A DNA stretch of 64,000 bases from Gemmatimonadota bacterium (lineage in GTDB: Bacteria > Gemmatimonadota > Gemmatimonadetes > Gemmatimonadales > Gemmatimonadaceae). The stretch is taken from NCBI GenBank assembly GCA_016874035.1, contig VGVM01000003.1, positions 35,322-99,321 on the forward strand, given 5' to 3'. Under the pieces are notes generated by a model. It ran no database searches. It saw only the letters and a program-made list of their open reading frames with translations, and was not told the DNA's origin. Every line of letters begins with the position of its first letter. Positions within the stretch are counted from its first letter, which is position 1. The position numbers and the translations under genes are program-made. This document shows positions 1-8,781 of this stretch, in pieces.

Positions 1-1
1 C

Positions 2-172
2 ATGACGAACCGCCGCATCGTCTCAGTCGAAGTGCGACCCGGCCAGCGCGACCGCTTCAGCCGGGCCGATGGCGCGACGCTGGCATTCGAGCGCGACCGG
101 AACGGCGCGGTGATCGCGTTCTACGCCGGGAACGGGCGAACGCGCGACGTGAGGTTCGCGAAGATGCGGTAG
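2..172 (+). CDS. C-terminal end of a truncated gene, probably a secreted hydrolase
   Basis: An open frame runs from the window edge to a TAG stop at 170-172. It is in frame with an ATG at 2, but it most likely continues from upstream. The last residues follow the pattern F-x-R-D-x-x-G-x-V-x-x-F with a GRTRDVRF end. This resembles the C-terminal DUF3471-like domain behind beta-lactamase-type serine hydrolases or peptidases. The assignment is inferred from that short pattern only, and the catalytic part lies outside the window. It converges on the M20 peptidase gene. Confidence 0.45.
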   Translation: MTNRRIVSVEVRPGQRDRFSRADGATLAFERDRNGAVIAFYAGNGRTRDVRFAKMR

Positions 173-185
173 GGGCGGCTACTGC

Positions 186-1685
186 CTACGGCCGCTCCAC
201 CGCCGTCTTCGCCGCCGCGATCCCCTTCACCAGTTCGTACTGGAAGCGCACGAACCGCGCGAGCTCCGTCTCGAGGATCCGCTCCTGGTCGCTGTGCGCG
301 GAGTAGCCGAGCGGGCCGTCCTCCTCGTCGGTTGCGGGACCGATCCCGTAGCACTCCATACCCTTCGCGCGCAGGTAGGCCATGTCGGTGGCGCCCGTGA
401 GCATGGTCGGCAGCGTTGTCGTGTTGTACACGGACGTCGTCGCGGCTTCCACCGCGCGGAAGACTTCCGATGAGAGACTCGCCGCCGGCGTACCCGGGCG
501 CACATCGCGGCGCGCATACGACACGTCAACGTTCGGGTCGTTCACCACTTTGCGCACCAGCTCGAGGAATGCGGTGGAATCGTCATCGGGCAGCATGCGC
601 ACATCGAGCGTGGCCGTCGCTTCCGATGGGATCACGTTCACGCGATAGCCGCCGTTCACGATGGTCGGCGAGATCGACGTCCGCAGCATGGACGCGTGCC
701 GCGGTTCGTTCTTCCGGAAATACTCGTCCGCCGCGGCGACACGCGCCGGGTTTCCGCTCACGATGTCCCGGTACCGCGCGGCGCGCTCCGGCGGCGAGAT
801 CGTCGCGAGTCGCGTGAAGTACTCGCGCGTCGTCTCGTTCAGTCGCACGGGCGGCCGCCACGAGGCGAACTTCGCCACGGCCGCGCTGATGCGTAGGACC
901 GCGTTCGCCTCCAGCGGTACAGAACCATGGCCCGACGTTCCCTTCGCCGTGAGCGCAATCGCCCGCGGGATCTTCTCCGTGGTCGCCACCGACGCATATC
1001 GCACCGCGCCGCCGACTCGCGTCACGCTGCCGCCCTCGGCCAGGCAGTACTCGGCGTCAATCGCGGGGAACTGCTGGTTCACCATGAACTGGATGCCCAC
1101 GCGCGTGGAGCCCTCTTCGCCCGATTCGGCGAGGAAGATCACGTCCCGGTCGAGCGTGATGCCCTGGCGCTTGAGCAGGAGCATCGTCATCAGCGACGCC
1201 GTGACGTTGTCCTTGTCGTCCACCGCGCCGCGCCCGTAGATCCACCCACTGTCACGAGCGGCGGAGAACGGCCCGTGCTTCCACTTGGTTGTGTCAATGT
1301 TGACGACGTCCGTGTGGCCGAGGATCAGGAGCGGCCGCTTGGAGCCATTGCCCTTGATCCGCGCGACGACATTCGGCCGGTTCGGCTCGAGCGCGTAGGT
1401 TTGCACCTCGACGCCCTCGGCGCGCAGCGCATTCACGAGGTAGTCGGCGGCGGGTTTCTCGATGCCCGGCGGGTCGCGCGTGTCCATGCGCACGAGCGCC
1501 TGGAAATGGCGGATCGTCTCGGAGTCCGCCGCGGCCCAGTCGATCGGCTGGCCGCCGGCGCCGGCGAGTGGTCCCGACGCATTCGCGGCGGTTGAGGCGG
1601 GGTCTCCGCCGCTGCAGGCGGCGACAACCGCAGCTGCGAGGGCGGTGGGACCAAGGCGGAGCAGGGTGCGCATCGCGCGATGCAT
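186..1685 (-). CDS. Exported M20-family metallopeptidase (lipoprotein)
   Basis: This is a co-catalytic zinc exopeptidase or aminoacylase of the M20/M25/M40 family, probably acting in the periplasm. A lipoprotein signal ends in AAVVAACSGG. Metal-site motifs appear in order: GHTDVV at about residue 124, GAVDDKDN at about 155 and ESGEEGS at about 190, with a dimerisation domain between. The ORF track starts at 1697. I prefer the second ATG at 1685 because GAGGACACCC places a Shine-Dalgarno sequence just before it and the signal peptide is better proportioned. The product is 499 aa, normal for the family. Substrate is unknown. It is one of six or more hydrolases in the first 22 kb. Confidence 0.88.
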   Translation of the reverse strand: MHRAMRTLLRLGPTALAAAVVAACSGGDPASTAANASGPLAGAGGQPIDWAAADSETIRHFQALVRMDTRDPPGIEKPAADYLVNALRAEGVEVQTYALEPNRPNVVARIKGNGSKRPLLILGHTDVVNIDTTKWKHGPFSAARDSGWIYGRGAVDDKDNVTASLMTMLLLKRQGITLDRDVIFLAESGEEGSTRVGIQFMVNQQFPAIDAEYCLAEGGSVTRVGGAVRYASVATTEKIPRAIALTAKGTSGHGSVPLEANAVLRISAAVAKFASWRPPVRLNETTREYFTRLATISPPERAARYRDIVSGNPARVAAADEYFRKNEPRHASMLRTSISPTIVNGGYRVNVIPSEATATLDVRMLPDDDSTAFLELVRKVVNDPNVDVSYARRDVRPGTPAASLSSEVFRAVEAATTSVYNTTTLPTMLTGATDMAYLRAKGMECYGIGPATDEEDGPLGYSAHSDQERILETELARFVRFQYELVKGIAAAKTAVERP

Positions 1686-1826
1686 GGGTGTCCTCATGAC
1701 GTGGTCGGAACGGGTGAAACGTTACCACGCGGCGGCCGACCTCGCGACGCCAACGGGCGGGGCGGCCGGGGCAACGGGCCCCGGCGCGGGTTCGCCGCGG
1801 CTCGGTGCGTCCCAGCCCCGGAACGT

Positions 1827-1855
1827 TTGCATACTTAGGAGTCCTAAGCTAGAAT
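1827..1855 (+). promoter_or_regulatory. Predicted sigma-70-type promoter of the MarR gene
   Basis: TTGCAT (1827-1832), exactly 17 nt, then TAGAAT (1850-1855). The GTG start codon follows only 8 nt after the -10 hexamer, so the transcript may be leaderless. The palindrome at 1834-1848 fills the spacer. Confidence 0.6.
1834..1848. promoter_or_regulatory. 15-bp palindromic operator between -35 and -10
   Basis: CTTAGGA-G-TCCTAAG is a perfect 7-bp inverted repeat with a one-base centre. It lies wholly between the predicted -35 and -10 hexamers. MarR dimers typically bind short palindromes of this kind, so autorepression by the downstream regulator is the simple reading. This is inference from position. 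Confidence 0.6.
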
Positions 1856-1863
1856 CGAAGCCT

Positions 1864-2520
1864 GTGACCACCCGGCGATTCTTCGAACAACACTCAACGC
1901 CCCTCGACCAGCGGCTGGCTGCAGGCTTGGCCAAGATCGGCCTGGCGATGCGGCGACAGGAACGCCGCTCCGCGTCGAAGGCCGGACTCTCCGCCACCCA
2001 GGCGCAGATCCTGGTCCTGCTGTCGGCCGAAGGCGTCACGTCCCAGTCCGGACTCGCGCACGCGCTGGATGTCTCGCTCCCGACGATCAGCGACTCAGTC
2101 GGCGCGCTGGTTGCCAAGCGATTGGTCCGAAAGGCACCGGGGAACGTTCGCCGTCGCGGAACCGCGCTGACGCTGACTCGAACGGGCCACGCGGCGGCGC
2201 GCCGCGCAGCGGGTTGGCCTGGATTCCTCGCCAACTCCCTTGAATCGCTCTCGGCGGCGCAGCAGGAGCGCCTGCTGACCACGCTGCTCCTGTTGCTTCG
2301 CTCGCTCGAAGAGGCCCAGCAGCTCCCTGCGCAGCGCATGTGCCTCACGTGCGCCGCGTTCCGCCCCAACGCCCGTCCCGGCGTCCGTCCGCATCACTGC
2401 GCGTTCGCGGACGCTCCGATGCGAAGCGCGCACTTGCGGGTCGCGTGCGACGACCACCACCGGGCACCGGCGGCCCAACGCGAATCGCAGTGGCAGCAGT
2501 TCCTTGCATCAACCGCGTGA
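1864..2520 (+). CDS. MarR-family regulator with C-terminal Cys/His cluster
   Basis: A 218-aa winged-helix regulator. The ORF track frame begins far upstream; I choose GTG at 1864 because the predicted promoter ends just before it and the N-terminus then reads as a short helix (LAAGLAKIGLAM) followed by the wHTH at about 40-110. The tail is unusual for MarR: C160 and C163 (CLTC), HHC at 177-179 and C195 (CDDHH). Four cysteines with adjacent histidines suggest an Fe-S cluster or metal site that senses redox state, NO or metal; this is inference. The next gene is a truncated hemoglobin, so a nitrosative or oxygen signal is plausible. No Shine-Dalgarno sequence is seen. Confidence 0.82.
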   Translation: MTTRRFFEQHSTPLDQRLAAGLAKIGLAMRRQERRSASKAGLSATQAQILVLLSAEGVTSQSGLAHALDVSLPTISDSVGALVAKRLVRKAPGNVRRRGTALTLTRTGHAAARRAAGWPGFLANSLESLSAAQQERLLTTLLLLLRSLEEAQQLPAQRMCLTCAAFRPNARPGVRPHHCAFADAPMRSAHLRVACDDHHRAPAAQRESQWQQFLASTA

Positions 2521-2561
2521 TGTTGTTCGCCTTCCCCCCAACCCGTTCCAGGAGTTTGCCT

Positions 2562-3023
2562 ATGCGTTCCAGTTATTCGCTCCTTGTCCTCGCCTCCGCC
2601 GCATTGATGTCGGCATGCGAATCCAAGCCGGCCGAGACTCCTCCAGAGGCGCCCAAGACGCTTCACGAGCGGCTCGGCGGCACGGCGGCGATTGCCACCG
2701 TCGTTGACGCGTTCGTGGCCAACGTGGCCGCGGATGCCCGGATCAACAAGCGGTTTGCCCGCGTCGCGGGTGATACGGGCGCGATGCGCCAGTTCAAGCA
2801 GAAGCTCGTGGATCAGGTCTGCGCGGGCACGGGCGGACCCTGCACGTACACGGGCCTCGACATGAAGGCCGCGCACAACGGCATGGGCATCACCGACGCC
2901 GATTTCGACGCGCTGGTCGAGGACCTCGTGAAGGCGCTCGACGGCGCGGGCGTCCCGCAGAAGGAGAAGGACGAGCTGCTGGCGATCCTTGGGCCCATGC
3001 GTGCCGACATGGTGATCAAGTAG
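2562..3023 (+). CDS. Group I truncated hemoglobin, exported lipoprotein
   Basis: A 153-aa protein. The start ATG at 2562 is set by the Shine-Dalgarno CCAGGAG 8 nt upstream. An N-terminal lipoprotein-like signal ends in SAALMSAC, followed by a Pro/Glu linker. From about residue 32 it matches group I truncated hemoglobins: HERLGG, FAR, then GGPCTYTG and the proximal-histidine segment AAHNGMGI. The family binds heme and reacts with O2 or NO. A membrane-anchored periplasmic form is less common than the cytosolic one. It lies 41 nt after the MarR gene on the same strand, probably co-transcribed, and ends at a strong hairpin. Confidence 0.88.
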   Translation: MRSSYSLLVLASAALMSACESKPAETPPEAPKTLHERLGGTAAIATVVDAFVANVAADARINKRFARVAGDTGAMRQFKQKLVDQVCAGTGGPCTYTGLDMKAAHNGMGITDADFDALVEDLVKALDGAGVPQKEKDELLAILGPMRADMVIK

Positions 3024-3043
3024 GACGTTGTTTTCCTGGCAGG

Positions 3044-3077
3044 CGACGGGCCCCGGCGGTTGCGCCGGGGCCCGTCG
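3044..3077 (+). terminator. Strong GC hairpin after the hemoglobin gene
   Basis: A perfect 15-bp stem, CGACGGGCCCCGGCG paired with CGCCGGGGCCCGTCG, closes a 4-nt loop GTTG. It starts 20 nt after the stop codon. No T-run follows, so intrinsic termination is likely but not textbook. Confidence 0.7.
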
Positions 3078-3136
3078 TGCATCCGGGGCACCGATGGCTC
3101 TGGCGACGCAGCGAACGCCGCGAAACCTTTCACCCC

Positions 3137-4291
3137 GTGCCCAGAGCGTTCCGTCCTGAACTTGCCGGCGTTCCCGAATCGCCGCTCGTCCTGATCGCCA
3201 CGGAAGCCGAGGCGACGCCGGGCGCGATCAAGCTGTGCTACGGCGAATCCGACATGCCGACGCCGGAGTTCATCTGCCGCGCGGCGGACGAAGCGGCGCG
3301 CGCAGGGCACACTTTCTACACGCATACCGCCGGTACGCCGGCGCTGCGCGACGCGATCGCGGCGAAGGTGCACGCACTGCACGGCGTCGAGCTCCGTCGC
3401 TCGGAGATCGCCTGCACGATCGGCGCCTCGATGGCGATCTATCTCGCGATCCGCAGCTTCGTGGGTGCGGGCGACAACGCGGTGATCGTCTCGCCCGCGT
3501 ACGCGATCTACGCGAACGGCGTCCGCATGGCGGGCGGCGAACCCCGGTTCGCTCCGCTCGTGCGTTCCGGCGCCCGATTCGCGTTTGACCTCGACGCGGT
3601 GAAGGGCGCCATCAATGCGCGCACCCGGATGATCGTCGTGAACAGCCCGTCCAACCCGACCGGCTGGATGATCTCACGCGACGAGCAACGCGCGCTGATC
3701 GAGCTGGCGCAGGAACATGACCTCGTGCTGCTGGCGGACGAAGTGTACGAGCGCCTCGCGTACGGCACGGCACTCGCGCCGAGCTTTGCGACGGTCGCGG
3801 ACGGTTACGACGGGCTGATCGTCGTCAACAGTTTCTCCAAGACGTTCAACATGACCGGCTGGCGGCTCGGGTGGGCGCAAGCGTCTGAGCGCACCGCGCG
3901 TGTGATGTACGCCGCCGCGGAGTTCATGACGTCGAACCCCAACGCCATGACGCAGGAAGCCGGGATCGTCGCGCTACGGGACGGCGATGCGTATGTCGCC
4001 GAGCTCCGTGCGCACTACGCGGCGCGGCGTGACCAGGTGCGGAGCGCGCTGGGCGCAATCCGGGGCCTGACGCTGCCGCAGGTTGACGGCGCGTTCTATG
4101 CGTTTCCGGCCGTCGCTGGGCTCACGGACTCCGCCACGCGTGCGGCGGAACTCCTGCGCACCGCCAACGTCGCGGTGGCGCCCGGTTCCGCGTTCGGCCC
4201 TGGCGGCGAAGGGCACCTCCGGCTCTGCTTCGCGGCCAGCGAAGCGACGATGACGGAGGCGCTGGCGCGGCTCACGGCGGTGCTGTCGTAG
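3137..4291 (+). CDS. PLP-dependent class I/II aminotransferase
   Basis: A 384-aa fold-type I aminotransferase of the aspartate aminotransferase group. Substrate is not resolved. The PLP lysine lies in [16 protein letters not shown]. Other family motifs are [20 protein letters not shown] and LADEVYERL, and the C-terminal substrate arginine is in HLRLCF. The ORF track begins at GTG 3077 inside the terminator stem. I choose the GTG at 3137 because the family N-terminus aligns from FRPELAG. No clear Shine-Dalgarno sequence is visible. It stands alone between the hemoglobin unit and the broken membrane-protein gene. Confidence 0.85.
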   Translation: MPRAFRPELAGVPESPLVLIATEAEATPGAIKLCYGESDMPTPEFICRAADEAARAGHTFYTHTAGTPALRDAIAAKVHALHGVELRRSEIACTIGASMAIYLAIRSFVGAGDNAVIVSPAYAIYANGVRMAGGEPRFAPLVRSGARFAFDLDAVKGAINARTRMIVVNSPSNPTGWMISRDEQRALIELAQEHDLVLLADEVYERLAYGTALAPSFATVADGYDGLIVVNSFSKTFNMTGWRLGWAQASERTARVMYAAAEFMTSNPNAMTQEAGIVALRDGDAYVAELRAHYAARRDQVRSALGAIRGLTLPQVDGAFYAFPAVAGLTDSATRAAELLRTANVAVAPGSAFGPGGEGHLRLCFAASEATMTEALARLTAVLS

Positions 4292-4306
4292 CCGCGAGAC
4301 GGCGCG

Positions 4307-4759
4307 CTAGCTCAGCACGCCCCGCTTGCTCATCGCCCCAGCGTACCCGGCCATTGCGATCCCGAACACGATCGGAACGGCGGAGAAACCCACGCCGCCG
4401 GTCTTGCGCATGATCTCCATGCCGCCCAGCAGGAAGAGCCCGCCGAGGTTCGAGACCGCGGCGCCAACCAGCGACACGATCAGCACCAGGTAGGCGGCCC
4501 GCTTCCTGATGAGGAGCAGCGTGCAGCCGATCACGCCCGCAAACACGCCGAGCCCCCAGAACCCGTCGGCCTAGAGGGGAAACGACGTGAAGTAAGCGCG
4601 CTGCTCGGGCGGATAGTCGCCCATGATCGCTTCGACGTCGAGCTGTGTCACGACAAACGACATGACGCCGATCAGGCTCCACAGGCCGCCGAGTATTCCG
4701 ACGAGCCAGAGGTGCCAGGGGCGGCGGGGTGCGGGGGTCGCCTGCGCTTCAGGTGTCAT
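4307..4759 (-). pseudogene. Four-helix membrane protein interrupted by an amber codon
   Basis: Two ORFs of 62 and 79 codons lie in the same minus-strand frame, separated by a single TAG at 4571-4573. Read through, they give one protein of about 150 aa with four hydrophobic segments, beginning PRRPWHLWLVGILGG. The stop falls in FPL*ADGFWGLGVF, where I recall this small uncharacterised family having Trp in FPxWxxxFWALGVW. A single TGG-to-TAG change would explain it. It may be a young pseudogene, a sequencing error or rare readthrough. The remainder shows no other damage, which favours a recent event. Confidence 0.65.
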
Positions 4760-4805
4760 AGTACCCTGAAGATACGAAAACCCGGGAACGCCGCGAGCCG
4801 CTACC

Positions 4806-5627
4806 TCACCGCGAACAGGTGCCGGTCCAGGCGACCGACTGAAGCGCGGGCGCCGGCGAATCGTACACGCCGCTGTGATCCGGGCCGCCGCGGAACATCG
4901 CGGGTGGTCCCGGGCGGACCGCGGGTTCGGTCAGCAGGTCAACGCGCAGCAGTTCGGCAGGGCCGCTGCCCGGGTTGCGCAGCACGAGGCGTTGCCCGGA
5001 CTCGGTGAACACGTCCTGGCCGAGCGGCAGGGACAGCCCGGAAGACGTGCGCACGCCGGTCGTCAGCGCGATCACGATGGCCGGTTGACCGCTGTCGGGG
5101 CTGACGACAACCGAGTCCGCAGCCGCGATCGTGATTCGCGTCGTGCGGTATTGCAGGTTCGCGACCTCGACCACCGCGCGCGTCGCGTTGGCCAACGGCG
5201 GTGCAGGGACTCGCTGCCCCATCCGCGTTTCGCCGGCCGTCTTCAACTCCACGCGGAGGTACTCGCTCGCGCCGGGAAAGCGGTTCACCACGGCGCGGGA
5301 CTCCGGCGTCGCACGGCCTACACGGTAACTGCGGGCCGCCACGTACGGACGCGTGACCGTATTCGGGCTGCCGTCGTGCTCGAAGACGATCGGGTTGGCG
5401 TCGTCGAGGTACACATGCAGCATCACCCCCGGCGGGTGCGTGTGATACGGAAGGTCCGCGTTCCCCGAGATGCGAACGCGCACGACGCGCACCCACGAAT
5501 TCTCGGATTGCACGCGGTACACGTCCGGCAGTGCGACCAGGCCGTCCTGCTGGGCGCCGGCGACGTGTGGGGCGAGCAGTGCAAACGCGCCCGTGGCGAC
5601 GAGCGCCCATCGGATCGGTATGGCCAT
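4806..5627 (-). CDS. Secreted two-part cupin-like protein
   Basis: A 273-aa protein with a Sec signal (LLAPHVAGAQQ). Two similar beta-rich halves follow. The first carries WVRVVRVRISG and YHTHPPGVMLHVYL, typical of a cupin metal-binding histidine pair. The second, from about residue 145, has TRITIAAADS and ends in LLRVDLL. The second half lacks the histidines, so it looks degenerate. The function is not known; a periplasmic small-molecule-binding or stabilising role is only a guess. It is divergent from argG, with an 89-nt gap. Confidence 0.6.
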   Translation of the reverse strand: MAIPIRWALVATGAFALLAPHVAGAQQDGLVALPDVYRVQSENSWVRVVRVRISGNADLPYHTHPPGVMLHVYLDDANPIVFEHDGSPNTVTRPYVAARSYRVGRATPESRAVVNRFPGASEYLRVELKTAGETRMGQRVPAPPLANATRAVVEVANLQYRTTRITIAAADSVVVSPDSGQPAIVIALTTGVRTSSGLSLPLGQDVFTESGQRLVLRNPGSGPAELLRVDLLTEPAVRPGPPAMFRGGPDHSGVYDSPAPALQSVAWTGTCSR

Positions 5628-5701
5628 ATGTGACTGAGTGGCGCGGACGGCGCGGAAGGTTGCACCGGACCCGGCGAAGGGCGCCTACACGGATTTCCCG
5701 C

Positions 5702-7069
<1,368 letters not shown>

Positions 7070-7111
7070 CACCGAGGTCCCAACCGCTCGCAGCGACAAC
7101 ACGGGGGCTGT

Positions 7112-8764
7112 ATGCGTTTCCGATTTCCTGGTCGCGTGGTGGTGCTTGGCGCCGCCGCAATCGTGCTCGCGAACGCGGTGAGCGCCGCGGTCGCGGAGGC
7201 GCAAGGCGCCGCCCGCCCGTCATACCAGGCGCTCACGACGTTGTTCCGTGAATGGCGGACGTTCGAGCGGCACGCGCTGCGGGACGGCGTTCCGGACTAC
7301 ACCGCCGGCACGCTCCGGCAGAAGCACGCGGCGCTCGCGGGCTGGCGCTCGCGGCTGCGGGCGATCGACACCACAGGCTGGACGACTGAAGAACAGGTTG
7401 ACTGGCACATCGTTCGCGCCGAGTTCAACGGACTCGACTTCAACATCCGGGTGCTCAAGCCCTGGGAACGCGACCCGGCGTTCTATGTGACGGTGTGGCC
7501 CGACCAGAGCGACACCCCGGACCACGAAGGCCCGACGAACCACGCGGTAATCGAACTCTGGAAGTACACGTATCCGCTCTCAGCGGAATCGCAGGCGCGG
7601 CTTCGCGGCGAGCTGGAAACCGTGCGGCCGATGCTTGCGCAGGCGCGCGTCAATCTCACCGGGAACGCACGAGATCTCTGGGTTGCGGGCACGGGTTCGG
7701 TCCGTGGGCAGGTGCGCGACCTCGATGAACTGGCCCGCACGCCGAGTGCGACGCCGAACCTGCTGGCGGCAATCCGCGACGCGCGGCAGGCCACCATGGA
7801 GTTCGTCACGTGGCTCGATGCGCAGGCGCCGTCGAAGAACGGACCGTCCGGCATCGGCGCGGCGGACTATACCTGGAGCCTGCGGAACGTCCACCTCATT
7901 CCGCTGACCTACGAGGACGAGGTCGCCATCCTGAAGCGGGAACTTGCACGCGCGCACGCGTCGCTGCGGCTTGAGGAGCAGGCCAACCGTGGACGCCCGC
8001 AGATCGAACCCGTAAAGACCGAAGCGGAGTTCCGCGCGCGGGCCAACGCGTCCGTGGATCACCTGATGCGGTTCCTGAGGGAGAGGGATGTCATCACGGT
8101 GAAGCCGAACATGGACCCGGCGCTTCGTCCCAAGATCGGGCGCTTCGTGCCGATCGAGCAGCGCAACTTCTTCTCGATCGCGACGCACCTCGAGCCGAAT
8201 ACGCTCTACACGCATTTCTATCACTGGTGGGACCTGGCGCAGATGCGCGACGAGCCGCACGCGAGTCCGATCCGCCGCGAGGCACTGCTGTACAACATCT
8301 GGGACAGTCGCAGCGAGGGGATGGCGACCGCGTTCGAGGAAGCCATGATGCACGCCGGGCTGTATGAGTCCAACCCGCGCGCGCGGGAGATCGTCTGGAT
8401 CATGCTCGCACAGCGGGCCGCGCGAGGCCTCGGCTCGCTGTATGCGCAGAGCAACGAGTACACGATGAAGCAGGCGGCGGACTTCCAGGTCGCCTGGACG
8501 CCGCGGGGCTGGATGAGCCCGACGCTGGAACTGCTCGGCTTTGAACAGCAACTCTACCTGCGCCAGCCGGGCTATGGAACGAGTTATATCATCGGCAAGC
8601 ACCTGCTCGATGACCTGCTGCGCGAGATGTCGGAGCTGCGGGGCGCGCAGTTTTCGCTGCGCGAGTACTACGACGCGGTCAACCGCGCGGGGATGATCCC
8701 CGTGTCGCTCATTCGCTGGCAGTTGACCGGAAAGGCCGACCAGATTCGCGCGCTGGCGCGATAA
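7112..8764 (+). CDS. Secreted DUF885-family protein (peptidase-like)
   Basis: A 550-aa protein with a signal peptide ending around VAEAQGAAR. Overall layout matches DUF885: helical N-terminal half, then a zincin-like core and a C-terminal stretch reading LYLRQPGYGTSYIIGK. In the position where many DUF885 members have a zinc-type HE-x-x-PGH motif, this protein has THFYHWWDLAQM, followed by SEGMATAFEEAMMHAGL. The HExxH-like site therefore looks altered, and catalytic activity is uncertain. DUF885 members are often listed as periplasmic peptidases. It lies 42 nt after argG but is unrelated in function. Confidence 0.75.
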   Translation: MRFRFPGRVVVLGAAAIVLANAVSAAVAEAQGAARPSYQALTTLFREWRTFERHALRDGVPDYTAGTLRQKHAALAGWRSRLRAIDTTGWTTEEQVDWHIVRAEFNGLDFNIRVLKPWERDPAFYVTVWPDQSDTPDHEGPTNHAVIELWKYTYPLSAESQARLRGELETVRPMLAQARVNLTGNARDLWVAGTGSVRGQVRDLDELARTPSATPNLLAAIRDARQATMEFVTWLDAQAPSKNGPSGIGAADYTWSLRNVHLIPLTYEDEVAILKRELARAHASLRLEEQANRGRPQIEPVKTEAEFRARANASVDHLMRFLRERDVITVKPNMDPALRPKIGRFVPIEQRNFFSIATHLEPNTLYTHFYHWWDLAQMRDEPHASPIRREALLYNIWDSRSEGMATAFEEAMMHAGLYESNPRAREIVWIMLAQRAARGLGSLYAQSNEYTMKQAADFQVAWTPRGWMSPTLELLGFEQQLYLRQPGYGTSYIIGKHLLDDLLREMSELRGAQFSLREYYDAVNRAGMIPVSLIRWQLTGKADQIRALAR

Positions 8765-8781
8765 CTGCGGGCCGGCTCGGT

